The translations under genes were made by a program, and so were the position numbers. Positions 9,536 to 19,487 of a DNA stretch of 64,000 bases are shown piece by piece. The stretch's first letter is position 1; each line of letters starts with the position of its first letter. The notes under the pieces are model-generated. The model worked only from the letters and a program-made list of their open reading frames with translations. It made no database searches and was not told the origin of the DNA. The stretch is from Marinobacter sp. S0848L (GTDB lineage Bacteria > Pseudomonadota > Gammaproteobacteria > Pseudomonadales > Oleiphilaceae): contig NZ_JALKAQ010000002.1 in NCBI RefSeq assembly GCF_023016065.1, positions 124,001-188,000 on the forward strand, read 5' to 3'.

Positions 9536-10780
9536 ATGTTCAGACCCTTATCGTTTTACATTGGTTTGCGGTACACCGCGGCCAAGCGTCGTAATCACTT
9601 TATTTCGTTTATCTCTCTCACATCCATGATAGGCCTGATGCTGGGAGTGGCGGTGTTGATCATCGTACTGTCAGTCATGAACGGCTTTGATCAGGAACTC
9701 AAACAGCGCATTTTGGGCATGGTGCCGCACGCGACGATTCAGGGTGCGTCGGGACCTTTGAATGACTGGGAGGAGCTTGATAGCCGTGTAGAACAGAACC
9801 CTGATGTTCTGGCTGCCGCACCGTTTATTCAGGGGCAGGGCATGGTTACCGGAGGCGGTAACGTGCGAGGTGTGATGCTGAACGGCATTTTGCCGGAGCA
9901 GGAAGCCTCCGTCTCAATCATTGAAAACCACTTTGTGGAAGGCGGGCTGGGTGATCTCAAATCCGGTGAGTTCGGCATCATCATCGGTCGCCTGATGGCG
10001 AACAGCCTCAGGTTGGGTGTCGGGGATAAGTTGACGGTCGTTTTACCTGAGGCTTCGGTGACGCCGGCTGGCGTGTTGCCCAGGCTCAAGCGTTTCACGG
10101 TAAAGGGCATTTTCAGTGTTGGCGCTGAATTGGACGGTAACTACGCGCTGATTCACATGGACGACGCGGCTCGACTGATGCGCACCGGCGGTAAAGCTGA
10201 AGGGCTGCGCTTGTTAATGGATGATTTGTTCTCCGCCCCACGGGTTGTTAACGATGTGGCCTCTGGTTTGGGCGGTCGTTATTACGTGTCGGACTGGACG
10301 CGCACCCACGGTAACCTGTTCAACGCCATTCGCATGGAAAAGACCATGATTGGACTGTTGCTGATGTTTATCGTTGCGGTTGCCGCTTTCAATATTGTTT
10401 CTACGTTGGTCATGGTGGTTACCGATAAAACCGCAGACATCGCAATTCTGCGCACCATGGGCGCCACCCCGGGCCGGATTATGCGCATCTTCATTATTCA
10501 AGGCGCCGTGATCGGCGTTTTTGGCACCTTGATTGGCACCGCGCTGGGTGTGCTGGGGGCGCTGAATATCAGTGCTTTCATCGCTTGGCTTGAGGCCGCT
10601 ATGGGGCATCAGTTCCTGAGTGCCGATGTGTACTTTATCAGTTATCTGCCGTCTCAATTGCAATGGCAGGATGTGGTAGTAATCAGTGGTGCCGGTCTGG
10701 CGATGAGCCTGTTGGCAACGATTTACCCGGCTTGGCGGGCGTCGCGAGTCGAACCGGCGGAGGCTTTGCGCTATGAGTGA
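9536..10780 (+). CDS. Lipoprotein-releasing ABC transporter permease (LolC/LolE family, possibly LolF type)
   Basis: Inner-membrane permease that extracts mature lipoproteins and hands them to LolA. It has 414 residues in the MacB/LolCE topology. The first helix follows RRNHFISFISLTSMIGLMLG, a large periplasmic domain covers about 55-265, and three C-terminal helices follow ATPGRIMRIFI. It ends with the family tail YPAWRASRVEPAEALRYE. lolD overlaps its stop by 8 bp. Only one permease gene is present here, whereas E. coli and Pseudomonas have lolC and lolE flanking lolD; this raises the LolF (homodimeric permease) possibility. Confidence 0.92.
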   Translation: MFRPLSFYIGLRYTAAKRRNHFISFISLTSMIGLMLGVAVLIIVLSVMNGFDQELKQRILGMVPHATIQGASGPLNDWEELDSRVEQNPDVLAAAPFIQGQGMVTGGGNVRGVMLNGILPEQEASVSIIENHFVEGGLGDLKSGEFGIIIGRLMANSLRLGVGDKLTVVLPEASVTPAGVLPRLKRFTVKGIFSVGAELDGNYALIHMDDAARLMRTGGKAEGLRLLMDDLFSAPRVVNDVASGLGGRYYVSDWTRTHGNLFNAIRMEKTMIGLLLMFIVAVAAFNIVSTLVMVVTDKTADIAILRTMGATPGRIMRIFIIQGAVIGVFGTLIGTALGVLGALNISAFIAWLEAAMGHQFLSADVYFISYLPSQLQWQDVVVISGAGLAMSLLATIYPAWRASRVEPAEALRYE

Positions 10781-11483
10781 TGCAACGATGACTAACACAG
10801 CAACGCCTCTGGTGATTGATTGCCGGCAAGTAACGCGCACCTACAGCGAGGGGCCGGAAAAACTGACGATATTCTCTGATATTTCCCTTGAAGTGTCGGC
10901 CGGAGAAACCGTTGCGATTGTTGGCAGCAGCGGTGCCGGTAAAACCACCTTGCTGAACCTTCTGGGTGGCTTGGATAAACCCTCGTCCGGGAAAATCGAA
11001 ATCTGTGGCGAGAATATTCACGGAATGTCGGAAGCGGGCCGTGCTCGATTCCGCAATCGGCATCTGGGCTTTGTCTATCAGTTTCATCACCTTTTGCCTG
11101 AGTTCACGGCACTCGAAAATGTGATGATGCCACTGGCGTTGGGCGGGCAATCTCCCCGGCAGGCAAAGCCCAAGGCCGAAGCATTGCTGGAGCGGGTAGG
11201 CTTGGGGCAAAGACTTCGTCACAAGCCGGGCGAGCTGTCGGGTGGTGAGCGTCAGAGAGTGGCCATTGCTCGCGCCTTGGTTAATGAGCCTAACTGTGTA
11301 TTGATGGACGAGCCGACCGGTAACCTTGATCAGCATACAGGCGAAGGTATACGCGCTTTGATTCAGGATCTACGCGATAACTCGGGTACGGCGTTTATCA
11401 TGGTAACCCACGATATGGGGATGGCGAAAAGCTTGGGGCGGGTATTGCGGTTAGAACAAGGAACCTTGGTTCAGGAGTCCTGA
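10773..11483 (+). CDS. lolD: Lipoprotein-releasing system ATP-binding protein LolD
   Basis: ATPase that powers lipoprotein extraction by the Lol permease. It has 236 residues with Walker A GSSGAGKTTLL near residue 50, a Q-loop region containing FVYQFHHLLPEFTALENV, which is LolD-typical, the ABC signature LSGGERQRVAIARAL and Walker B CVLMDEPTGNLD. It overlaps the permease gene by 8 bp and its C-terminus overlaps the convergent DUF2062 gene by 13 bp. An in-frame ATG at 10788 is an alternative start. Confidence 0.96.
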   Translation: MSDATMTNTATPLVIDCRQVTRTYSEGPEKLTIFSDISLEVSAGETVAIVGSSGAGKTTLLNLLGGLDKPSSGKIEICGENIHGMSEAGRARFRNRHLGFVYQFHHLLPEFTALENVMMPLALGGQSPRQAKPKAEALLERVGLGQRLRHKPGELSGGERQRVAIARALVNEPNCVLMDEPTGNLDQHTGEGIRALIQDLRDNSGTAFIMVTHDMGMAKSLGRVLRLEQGTLVQES

Positions 11484-12016
11484 AGCTTGTTGCGCTGCCG
11501 CTTGGCTCTCAGGTGGCGGCGCAATTGCCAATCCGAGCGTACTTTCCGGCGCCATAGATATTGTACAGCCAGGTAGGCGATGCAAGCGCTGATGGTTGCA
11601 AGCAGTACTGAGCCCAAATAGAGCGGAATGCCAATTTCGAACAGCCGGTCACTGACCCAGTGCCAGTTTGCGTGAAATTCGAAGGGCAGCACTGGCCGGT
11701 CCAGTATCCAGGCACCTACTTTGTAGTTGAAGTAGAAAATAGGCGGCATGGTTAGGGGATTGCTGATCCAGACCAATGCGACGGATAGCGGCAGGTTTGC
11801 ATTGAACCAGATGGCAAAAAAAGCGGCGGCTAGCATCTGGAACGGCATTGGAATAAAGCAAAACCAGATACCGATCAGAAAGGCCCGTGCCACGCAGTGA
11901 CGATTAATGTGCCACAGGTTGGGCTCGTGAAGGATATCGCCGAGAAAGTGCAGGCTCTTCATAGACTGCACTTTTTCTGGGGTCGGCAAATACCGTTTCA
12001 TAAACCTCTTCGGCAT
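11471..12016 (-). CDS. DUF2062 membrane protein
   Basis: A 181-residue inner-membrane protein of unknown function. It begins MPKRFMKRYLPTPEKV, the usual opening of the family, and contains the family core LHEPNLWHINRHCVARAF, GIWFCFIPMPFQM and WISNPLTMPPIFYFNYKVG. Three hydrophobic segments are visible. The start at 12016 is chosen because the family begins here, although the frame is open 45 bp further upstream. It lies between lolD (convergent) and comEC (divergent), as the homologue does in Pseudomonas. Confidence 0.85.
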   Translation of the reverse strand: MPKRFMKRYLPTPEKVQSMKSLHFLGDILHEPNLWHINRHCVARAFLIGIWFCFIPMPFQMLAAAFFAIWFNANLPLSVALVWISNPLTMPPIFYFNYKVGAWILDRPVLPFEFHANWHWVSDRLFEIGIPLYLGSVLLATISACIAYLAVQYLWRRKVRSDWQLRRHLRAKRQRNKLQDS

Positions 12017-12093
12017 TGGACGTTTGGCCTGTTCTTTCGGTATGGATGGTAATCGGCGCATGGGAGGCGTCGATTTTGATCGGAGGACAAGGA

Positions 12094-14541
12094 TTGTCCA
12101 GAAAAAGCACCCAGTTCAGCGCGAACGCTGAAAGATCTCTACTTTGCCCATTGGGCGTGTTCGCATTTAGTTGCGGCGTTATCTTACTGTATCGGTTCTC
12201 GGTTTTGCCACCTTATCTGTGGCTGTTTTCATCCCTATTTGTACTACCGCTGCTTTTGAAGCCGCAAACAGCCCGTTTTCGTGTGGTTGTTTTCGGGATG
12301 ATCTGGTTTGCGACTGGTCTGGGATGGGCAGCATGGAATGCAGATGCCCGCCTACAGAAACAGCTTACACCCGGGGAGGAGGGTGTACCAATAACCGTCT
12401 TCGGGTATGTCTGTGATCTACCGCAGCCAGGCAGCTTCAACAGCATCCGGTTCAACTTTTGTGTGGACCGTTGGCCAGCAGGCTTCGGTTCGGCGGGAAC
12501 TGGCATGCACCCCGATAAGGTTCGCCTTGCTTGGTACGGTTCCGGCGATAAGATTTTGCCCTCAGGACCAATCGCGCTGGAAGCGGTTCTTAAGCGACCT
12601 CACGGAAGCCTTAATGATGTTGGGTTTCGCTACGAGGATTGGTTGTTCAGGCACGGAGTGGGCGCGACAGGAAGCGTTCGCAAGGTAACGGATTTGCCGG
12701 GTGCTTCGTGTGGTTTGGTCTGCTCTTATCATGCTTGGCATCGGGCAGTGGCATCGGTTGTTGAGCGTTATTTTGGCGACGCAGAGCACTATTCGTTAGT
12801 CGCGTCATTGTTGATCGGTAACCGTGGGCATCTGTCTGCCGAGCAATGGCAAACCCTGAAGGCCACCGGCACGATTCATTTGGTGGCTATTTCTGGCTTG
12901 CATCTAGGTTTGGTGGCGCTGATTGCAGGATTGGTTGTTCGCCGTTTTTTACTGATGTTGCCAGCCGGAGTCATCTCCGAAAATGGCATTCGGACAACCG
13001 TTTATTGTGGCGTGCTGCTCGCATGTCTGCTCTATGCCTTGCTGGCAGGTATGACAATACCGACACGTCGGGCGCTGATCATGGTGATTGTTGGTGGGTG
13101 GTTCGTGCTCAAAGCGCGGGAGGTCAGCCCTTGGTGGCCCTTCGTGATCGCCATGGCAGGCGTTTCGATGCTCGACCCTTTCGCGCCTCTTGACCAAGGT
13201 TTTTGGCTGTCGTTTTCCGCGGTTGCGCTGCTGATTTGGGTGTTCGCCAACCGTTTGCAAGGTTTGGGGTGGCTTGCCGGCTTGGTGTTGGCGCAAGCGG
13301 CAGTGTTTGCCGGGCTTTGGCCGGTCCTGCAATCGTTCGATCAAGCCCAGCCGTTGGCGGGTGTCCTGGCGAATTTGGTTGCGATTCCCTGGGTGTCGTT
13401 TGTGGTGATGCCTGTTTTGTTGCTCGGGACGTTATTGGTAGTCGTAAGTGGCGGCACATTAACGGCCTATGTAAGCGCGGGCTTCGATGCCGTACTTGGG
13501 GTGTTGTGGGGCTTGCTGCAAGCGGTGGCGGCGTTGCCGTTATATCCGCTGCCCGGCGCGTCGCAAACCGTATTAGTGGCATTCGCTGTGCTGGTTTTGT
13601 TGCTGCTACGCTTTCCGAGCCGGTCATTCAGGGTGTTGAGTGGCGTGGTGTTTTTAGGGTGGCTAGGGGTTGGCTGGCTGACCAATGTGAATCCTGAAAA
13701 TCGTTCGGTGGGGCTGTCTGAAGTTCGCATTTTTGATGTCGGGCAAGGCTTGTCGGTATTGGTCCGCTCAGGGCAGCAAGTCTTGATGTATGACACGGGG
13801 CCTGAAGTAAAAGGCGTTTATTCTGCTGCGGAGTCGGTGTTGATACCGAACCTGAAGGCGATGGGCGTGCATCGAATCGATCATCTCGTCATAAGTCACG
13901 GTGATAGTGATCATGCGGGTGGGCTGGATCTGCTGATGGGCGAGTTGGCAATAGGGCGGATCTCAACCGGAGAGCCGGAAGTGGTGCGGGGTAAGTTGGC
14001 GCGTGAACCGGTAGCGGATATTCAGCCGTGTCCTCGCTTACCGCAAGTGATGGGGGCTTTTGAATTGAGTTTCTGGAGCAGCCCCTTGCCACGCTCGGGT
14101 AACGATGCCTCGTGTGTGCTCAGAATATTTCATCGTGAATCGGGCGTGGATCTGCTGCTCACCGGCGACATTGGTCATGATGTGGAGGCGGAAATGTTGG
14201 CTGAGCCGAAGCCGGAGTGGTTGTCATTGTTTTCAGGCCAACGAATTCTGATTGCCCCACATCATGGCAGCAAAACATCGTCCTCGATGCAGTGGGTGAG
14301 GGCAGTCATGCCGAATTGGGTGATCTATACCGCGGGATATCGGCATCGCTATGGCCACCCGCACCCTGATGTCGCTAACCGTTACCGGCAAGTGGGTGCG
14401 TTGCCCCTGAACACCGCGTGTTCAGGGCAGATATCAGTGCGATTTGAGGGTGACGGCCCGAAGATCACCGAAGCAAAGCATCGGACGCCGTTTTGGATTG
14501 GTGGTCCTGGTCTTACTCGTGATCAATGTAAAATACCGTGA
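12094..14541 (+). CDS. comEC: DNA internalization/competence protein ComEC/Rec2
   Basis: Polytopic channel proposed to carry single-stranded DNA across the inner membrane during natural transformation. The chosen start is a TTG at 12094, seven bases after a consensus GGAGG (12082-12086); the frame is open upstream but would overlap the DUF2062 gene. The resulting protein has 815 residues. An N-terminal helix pair and OB-like DUF4131 region is followed by the competence domain (HLVAISGLHLGLVALIAGL) with about 8 helices. A C-terminal metallo-beta-lactamase domain has FDVGQGLSVLV, ISHGDSDHAGG, LLTGDIGHD and APHHGSKTSS. Its role in DNA uptake here is inferred from family. Confidence 0.92.
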   Translation: MSRKSTQFSANAERSLLCPLGVFAFSCGVILLYRFSVLPPYLWLFSSLFVLPLLLKPQTARFRVVVFGMIWFATGLGWAAWNADARLQKQLTPGEEGVPITVFGYVCDLPQPGSFNSIRFNFCVDRWPAGFGSAGTGMHPDKVRLAWYGSGDKILPSGPIALEAVLKRPHGSLNDVGFRYEDWLFRHGVGATGSVRKVTDLPGASCGLVCSYHAWHRAVASVVERYFGDAEHYSLVASLLIGNRGHLSAEQWQTLKATGTIHLVAISGLHLGLVALIAGLVVRRFLLMLPAGVISENGIRTTVYCGVLLACLLYALLAGMTIPTRRALIMVIVGGWFVLKAREVSPWWPFVIAMAGVSMLDPFAPLDQGFWLSFSAVALLIWVFANRLQGLGWLAGLVLAQAAVFAGLWPVLQSFDQAQPLAGVLANLVAIPWVSFVVMPVLLLGTLLVVVSGGTLTAYVSAGFDAVLGVLWGLLQAVAALPLYPLPGASQTVLVAFAVLVLLLLRFPSRSFRVLSGVVFLGWLGVGWLTNVNPENRSVGLSEVRIFDVGQGLSVLVRSGQQVLMYDTGPEVKGVYSAAESVLIPNLKAMGVHRIDHLVISHGDSDHAGGLDLLMGELAIGRISTGEPEVVRGKLAREPVADIQPCPRLPQVMGAFELSFWSSPLPRSGNDASCVLRIFHRESGVDLLLTGDIGHDVEAEMLAEPKPEWLSLFSGQRILIAPHHGSKTSSSMQWVRAVMPNWVIYTAGYRHRYGHPHPDVANRYRQVGALPLNTACSGQISVRFEGDGPKITEAKHRTPFWIGGPGLTRDQCKIP

Positions 14542-14613
14542 CATTGCAGGTGTGGCCTGCACCGGCAGCTATGCTAAAGTAGCGCGGCTTGTCATTAATC
14601 AGGGAGATCAAGC

Positions 14614-15240
14614 GTGTTTGAGCTGTTGAAAGCCGGTGGCATCCTGATGGTGCCCATTGTTGCCTGTTCCATTTTAGCGCTTGCGATTATTTTGGAGAGG
14701 TTTTGGTCGTTGCGTGCGTCCCGCGTGGCACCTTCCCAATCGCTAAACGAACTTTGGCGCTGGATTAAAAAGAAAGAGCTGAATGGGCGCAAGCTTAAAG
14801 CGCTGCAGGGTTCGTCCCCCATGGGCAGAGTGCTCGCGAGCGGGCTTATGAACGCTAAACATGGTCGTGAGATCATGAAAGAAAGCATTGAGCACGAAGC
14901 GAGTCAGGTTATTCACGAGCTCGAACGTTTCCTTAATCCACTGGGGACTATCGCTACCATTACCCCGCTGCTGGGCCTGTTGGGCACCGTCATTGGCATG
15001 ATTAAAGTGTTTGCCGAAATTCAGCTGGCGGGTGTTGGCAACGCCGGCAACCTGGCGGGCGGCATTTCGGAAGCATTGATTACGACTGCATCAGGATTGA
15101 GCGTCGCCATTCCGGCGTTGATTGCTCACCGCTATTTTATTCGCCGGGTTGATGAGCTGGTAGTCAACATGGAACAAGAAGCCATCAAGTTGGTGGAAGT
15201 GGTTCATGGTGACCGTGAAATCGACGTGGAAGGAGCCTGA
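14614..15240 (+). CDS. exbB: MotA/TolQ/ExbB proton channel family protein
   Basis: Inner-membrane proton-channel subunit that energises TonB-type or related envelope transport with ExbD. The GTG start at 14614 follows AGGGAGA. The 208 residues include an N-terminal helix (LMVPIVACSILALAIIL), a cytoplasmic loop and the conserved ATITPLLGLLGTVIGMI and ALITTASGLSVAIPALIAHRYF helices. exbD follows 5 bp later. It sits upstream of msbA and lpxK, an arrangement shared with Pseudomonas, and is distinct from the tolQ at 46.8 kb. No tonB is adjacent, so the energised partner is unknown. Confidence 0.92.
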   Translation: MFELLKAGGILMVPIVACSILALAIILERFWSLRASRVAPSQSLNELWRWIKKKELNGRKLKALQGSSPMGRVLASGLMNAKHGREIMKESIEHEASQVIHELERFLNPLGTIATITPLLGLLGTVIGMIKVFAEIQLAGVGNAGNLAGGISEALITTASGLSVAIPALIAHRYFIRRVDELVVNMEQEAIKLVEVVHGDREIDVEGA

Positions 15241-15245
15241 ACACC

Positions 15246-15671
15246 GTGAAGTTCAAGCGCCAGAGAAGTCAGGAAGTCGGGGTAGACCTGACGCCATTGA
15301 TCGACGTGGTGTTCCTGCTGCTGATTTTTTTTATGGTTTCCACAACGTTCACTCGAGAAAGTCATCTTGAGGTGGAGTTACCGGAAGCCAGTGGTGACCC
15401 CGCAGAGCCGGCAGAAGTGCGTCAGATTGATGTGGTGATCAACGCCGAGGGTCAATATATTCTGAACGACAAAACGCTGGTCAATAATCGCCGGGAGACT
15501 CTCGAGCGCGGAGTCAGCGAATTGTCCGAAGGGGATAACAGTTTGCCGTACATCATTACTGCTGATGCCCGCACCCCCCACGAGTTTGTGGTTCGTGCTA
15601 TGGATGTGGCGGGTAGGTTGGGGTTTGCTAAATTAAGCATCACCACCGAGCGGGAGGCTGAATCCCAGTGA
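15246..15671 (+). CDS. exbD: ExbD/TolR family biopolymer transport protein
   Basis: Partner of ExbB, with one transmembrane helix carrying the proton-path Asp and a periplasmic domain. It has 141 residues and a GTG start. The signature VDLTPLIDVVFLLLIFFMVSTTF places the essential Asp near residue 22. The periplasmic part ends with the typical LGFAKLSITTE. The stop overlaps the msbA GTG start by 4 bp, so exbB-exbD-msbA-lpxK are probably one transcript. Confidence 0.93.
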   Translation: MKFKRQRSQEVGVDLTPLIDVVFLLLIFFMVSTTFTRESHLEVELPEASGDPAEPAEVRQIDVVINAEGQYILNDKTLVNNRRETLERGVSELSEGDNSLPYIITADARTPHEFVVRAMDVAGRLGFAKLSITTEREAESQ

Positions 15672-17440
15672 GTCGTGCAATTCCAGAGCCCCTGAAAACG
15701 CCGCCGGCCGGAAGCTGGACGACCTATAAGCGGTTATTGACCTACGTTAAACCTTTCTGGCTGGCGTTTTCGTTAGCTGTTCTTGGGAACGTGCTCTACG
15801 CTGCGGCATCGACAGGCATGGCGGCAGCTATGGAGTACGTCATCACAGCCATCGAAAACCCGACATCGCAGAATCGTGTGCTGTTGACCGGTTTGATTGT
15901 TGGTGTGTTTGCCCTTCGGGGCGTGGGCACGTTCTTCAGTCAGTACTTCATCAGTTACGTTGGGCGTAATGTCATTAACGCTCTGCGTAATGACGTATTT
16001 GACCGGATGATGACGCTGCCGTCCCGCTATTTTGATGAAAACGCTGCCGGTAGATTGGTGTCCAAGCTGACGTTCAACGTAGAGCAGGTGGCCGAGGCCG
16101 CGACTAATGCGATCACCATCACCCTACGTGAAGGTCTCACCATCGTCGGGTTGTTGGGCTTTATGATCTACACCAACTGGAAACTCACGCTGGTGTTTCT
16201 GACGGTGGGGCCGGTCATTGGTTTTGTCGTTAGCTACGCCAGTAAGCGGTTTCGCAAGATCAGTAAGCGCATCCAGGGTTCCATGGGCGATATCACCCAT
16301 GTCGCGACGGAATCGATTTCCGGCTATCGCGTGGTGCGCACCTTCGGTGGTGCAGATTACGAACGGGACCGTTTTCGCGAGGTTAGCGCGCGCAATCTGA
16401 AACAAAGTCTGAAAATGGCTTCAACGCAGGCCATCAGTGTGCCTGTCATCCAGGTATTGGTTGCGATTGCCATTGCAGCATTGGTCTGGACCATGCTCGC
16501 CCCTGAAATCCGCGGTGAAATGACCACCGGGCAGCTTATAGCCTTTATCACCGCGGCGACGACCATGGCGAAGCCGATTCGTCAGGTTACGTCTATCCAT
16601 TCCAAGATTCAGAAAGGTGTTGCTGCAGCCTACGACGTGTTTGAAACCATGGACGAAAAGCCGGAAAAAGACGGCGGCACCCATGCCCCTGATCGCGTAG
16701 AAGGGCGCATCGAGTTTGATCAGGTATCGTTTCGCTACCGTGACCAGCTCGATAACGTTCTGGACCAGATCTCGATCGATTTACCTGCGGGCCAGAGTGT
16801 CGCTTTGGTGGGACGCTCCGGCAGTGGTAAGTCCACGTTGGTCAGCCTGTTGCCCCGGTTTTACGACTTCACCGGTGGCGATATCCGGGTGGATGGCCAC
16901 TCCCTAATGGACTTCTCTCTCGAAGCGCTGCGCGCCCAAATAGCGCTGGTAACCCAGAACGTGGTCTTGTTTAACGATACCATTGCCGCAAACATCGCCT
17001 ATGGCGCACTGCGGGATTGTAGCCGGGATGAGATTCGTGATGCCGCCGCTAAAGCCCATGCGCTTGAGTTTATTGATCGTATGCCCGAAGGTCTGGATAC
17101 CGTGATCGGTGATAACGGTGTGATGTTGTCGGGTGGCCAGCGGCAGCGTTTGGCCATTGCCCGGGCGCTTCTTAAAAATGCCCCGATATTGATATTGGAT
17201 GAAGCCACCTCGGCTTTGGATACCGAATCTGAACGTCACATCCAGCAGGCACTCGAAACCGTTATGCAGGGGCGCACCACCTTGGTCATTGCGCACCGAC
17301 TTTCAACCATCGAAAAGGCCGACCGGATTCTAGTGATGGATAACGGCCGCATCGTTGAATCGGGAACCCATGATGAACTGCTGGCGGCTGGCGGTGCTTA
17401 TGCGCAGTTGCATCAGGTGCAGTTCAGCGAGCATGCATGA
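15668..17440 (+). CDS. msbA: Lipid A export ATP-binding/permease protein MsbA
   Basis: Flips core-lipid A across the inner membrane using ATP. A 590-residue homodimeric ABC exporter, starting at a GTG that overlaps the exbD stop. Six transmembrane helices occupy roughly residues 20-310. The nucleotide-binding domain has Walker A GRSGSGKSTLVSLLPRFYD, signature LSGGQRQRLAIARALL and Walker B ILILDEATSALD, with the H-loop in IAHRLST. The ATGA overlap with lpxK fits coordinated lipid A synthesis and export. Confidence 0.96.
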   Translation: MSRAIPEPLKTPPAGSWTTYKRLLTYVKPFWLAFSLAVLGNVLYAAASTGMAAAMEYVITAIENPTSQNRVLLTGLIVGVFALRGVGTFFSQYFISYVGRNVINALRNDVFDRMMTLPSRYFDENAAGRLVSKLTFNVEQVAEAATNAITITLREGLTIVGLLGFMIYTNWKLTLVFLTVGPVIGFVVSYASKRFRKISKRIQGSMGDITHVATESISGYRVVRTFGGADYERDRFREVSARNLKQSLKMASTQAISVPVIQVLVAIAIAALVWTMLAPEIRGEMTTGQLIAFITAATTMAKPIRQVTSIHSKIQKGVAAAYDVFETMDEKPEKDGGTHAPDRVEGRIEFDQVSFRYRDQLDNVLDQISIDLPAGQSVALVGRSGSGKSTLVSLLPRFYDFTGGDIRVDGHSLMDFSLEALRAQIALVTQNVVLFNDTIAANIAYGALRDCSRDEIRDAAAKAHALEFIDRMPEGLDTVIGDNGVMLSGGQRQRLAIARALLKNAPILILDEATSALDTESERHIQQALETVMQGRTTLVIAHRLSTIEKADRILVMDNGRIVESGTHDELLAAGGAYAQLHQVQFSEHA

Positions 17441-18495
17441 GTAACGTAATCGATCGTTTGTGGTACGGCCAAAAGCGGCCTTTGAGCATTTTGGCGCCGC
17501 TCGCCTGGTTATACCGTGCAATCTCTGAATCCCGCCGCCGAAAGGCGTGGCAGGCTCAGAGCGAAAGCTTACCGGTGCCTGTGGTCGTGGTGGGCAATAT
17601 TACTGTCGGCGGAACGGGGAAGTCGCCGTTAACCGCCCGATTGGTAGAATGTATGCGCCAGAAGGGGTGGCAGCCGGTTATCTTGAGCCGGGGCTATGGT
17701 GGCAAGAGTGATAGCTACCCGTTACTGGTGAAGGAGGGCACGCCCGCCGGCGTTTGTGGTGATGAACCCCTCATGCTTTCTCTGGCAACCGGTTGTCCGG
17801 TTGTGGTGGACCCTCAGCGTCTACGTGGTGCGCGTTGGGCGTTGGAGCATGGCTTGGGCAATGTGTTGATCTGCGACGATGGTCTTCAGCACTATCGTTT
17901 GCCCCGGGATATCGAATTGGCCGTATTTGATGCTCAGCGCGGTATCGGTAACGGCGCGCTGCTACCAGTGGGTCCGCTGAGGGAATCGGTTGACCGGCTG
18001 CACTCTGTCGATTTCGTGATACTCAATGGCGCTGAGTTCCCGGCAACCGGGGAGAGTATCGACGAATTCGCCAGCACGGAACATTCCGATATCCACGCGA
18101 TGGCCTTGCGGCCGGCTTCCCTCGTCAATATCAACTCCGGGGAAACCCGCGCGCCCGAAGCCCTTAACGGAAAACCCGTACGCGGGGTTGCAGGCATTGG
18201 CAACCCGGGCCGATTTTTCGACACCCTCAGGCAGCTGGGTGCTCATGTTCAAGAAGAGGCATTTCCTGATCACCATCGCTTCCGGCCCGAAGACCTGGCT
18301 TCAGGCGCTGGAGAGTGGCTGGTGATGACCGCAAAAGACGCAGTGAAATGTCGCGGCTTTGCGCCTGATAATGCCTGGGTATTGGCCGTTGATGCCTGCT
18401 TGTCCGAACCTTTTGAACAACGCTTTCTGGAACGGCTCAACGAATGTGCTGAGCAGTTGCAGCCTCAAATGACCGAGAGATCAAATCATGGATAA
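17437..18495 (+). CDS. lpxK: Tetraacyldisaccharide 4'-kinase
   Basis: Phosphorylates the 4' position of the lipid A disaccharide precursor at the inner membrane. It has 352 residues, an N-terminal membrane-associated helix ([16 protein letters not shown]), the P-loop [17 protein letters not shown] near residue 57 and the catalytic [11 protein letters not shown]. It overlaps msbA by 4 bp and the Trm112-family gene by 8 bp. Confidence 0.96.
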   Translation: MSNVIDRLWYGQKRPLSILAPLAWLYRAISESRRRKAWQAQSESLPVPVVVVGNITVGGTGKSPLTARLVECMRQKGWQPVILSRGYGGKSDSYPLLVKEGTPAGVCGDEPLMLSLATGCPVVVDPQRLRGARWALEHGLGNVLICDDGLQHYRLPRDIELAVFDAQRGIGNGALLPVGPLRESVDRLHSVDFVILNGAEFPATGESIDEFASTEHSDIHAMALRPASLVNINSGETRAPEALNGKPVRGVAGIGNPGRFFDTLRQLGAHVQEEAFPDHHRFRPEDLASGAGEWLVMTAKDAVKCRGFAPDNAWVLAVDACLSEPFEQRFLERLNECAEQLQPQMTERSNHG

Positions 18496-18676
18496 GAAAC
18501 TTCTGTCTATGCTGGCTTGCCCAGTGTGCAAAGGCGAGCTCAAACTGAATGAAGCTCGCACAGAGCTGGTGTGTTATCAGGACGCCATGGCGTTTCCGAT
18601 TCGGGAAGGTATTCCCGTTATGATTGCCGGAGAAGCGCGCACACTGAGCACAGACGAGCGTCTGGACAAGCATTGA
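18488..18676 (+). CDS. Trm112/YcaR family zinc-ribbon-like protein
   Basis: A 62-residue member of the UPF0434/Trm112 family. In other organisms Trm112 activates methyltransferases; the bacterial role is not settled. [16 protein letters not shown] carries a CPxC pair, and the family segment [12 protein letters not shown] follows. It overlaps lpxK by 8 bp and precedes kdsB by 25 bp, a very common arrangement (lpxK-ycaR-kdsB). Confidence 0.9.
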   Translation: MDKKLLSMLACPVCKGELKLNEARTELVCYQDAMAFPIREGIPVMIAGEARTLSTDERLDKH

Positions 18677-18701
18677 GTTAACCGTTAGCAGGACTGTCTG
18701 T

Positions 18702-19487
18702 ATGTCTTTTACTGTCGTGATTCCCGCTCGATTCGCGTCTAGCCGGTTGCCAGGTAAGCCGTTGGCGATGATTGCTGGCAAACCCATGATTCAGCATGTC
18801 TACGAGCGCGCTCAGGAAAGCCGGGCGGGTCGTGTCGTGATTGCAACGGACGATTCGCGCATTGAAGAGGCGTGCCAGGCGTTCGGGGCAGAAGTTGTGA
18901 TGACTTCACCTAACCACGCCAGTGGCACAGACCGGCTCGAAGAAGTTGCCCGTGCGCTAGAGCTCGAGTCCGATCATCGAGTTGTGAATGTCCAAGGCGA
19001 TGAGCCGCTCTTGCCGCCCGCTTTGATCAATCAGGTGGCTGATAATCTGGAGCTTTACCCAGACGTTGCGATATCGACTTTGTGCGAGCGCATTCACGAC
19101 GCTCAACAGGTATTTAACCCTAACGTGGTTAAAGTGGTGTTCGATGCTCAGGGCATTGCCCATTACTTCAGTCGTGCCCCGATTCCCTGGGCTCGCGATG
19201 CGTGGCCTCAGATTGCCAGCGGCGGAGAAATCGATTTACCCGATGGAATCGGTTACTTCCGTCACATTGGCATCTATGGGTATCGGGCCAGCGTGCTGGG
19301 TGACTTTGTCAGTTGGGCGCCCGCGCCAACCGAGCAGGTGGAAGCGTTGGAACAATTACGGGCGCTTTATAACGGTGCCAGTATCCATGTAGATGTCGCG
19401 GAGCGGCCCCCCGCGCCGGGCGTGGATACAGAGGAAGATTTAGAGCGAATTAGAAAGTTGATGGAAGCCGGAGGGCGTTATGTCTGA
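18702..19487 (+). CDS. kdsB: 3-deoxy-manno-octulosonate cytidylyltransferase
   Basis: Activates KDO as CMP-KDO for attachment to lipid A. The 261 residues include the nucleotide-binding [17 protein letters not shown] at the N-terminus, [12 protein letters not shown] and YFSRAPIPW. It overlaps the following phosphatase gene by 8 bp. With msbA and lpxK it supplies the lipopolysaccharide pathway. Confidence 0.97.
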   Translation: MSFTVVIPARFASSRLPGKPLAMIAGKPMIQHVYERAQESRAGRVVIATDDSRIEEACQAFGAEVVMTSPNHASGTDRLEEVARALELESDHRVVNVQGDEPLLPPALINQVADNLELYPDVAISTLCERIHDAQQVFNPNVVKVVFDAQGIAHYFSRAPIPWARDAWPQIASGGEIDLPDGIGYFRHIGIYGYRASVLGDFVSWAPAPTEQVEALEQLRALYNGASIHVDVAERPPAPGVDTEEDLERIRKLMEAGGRYV

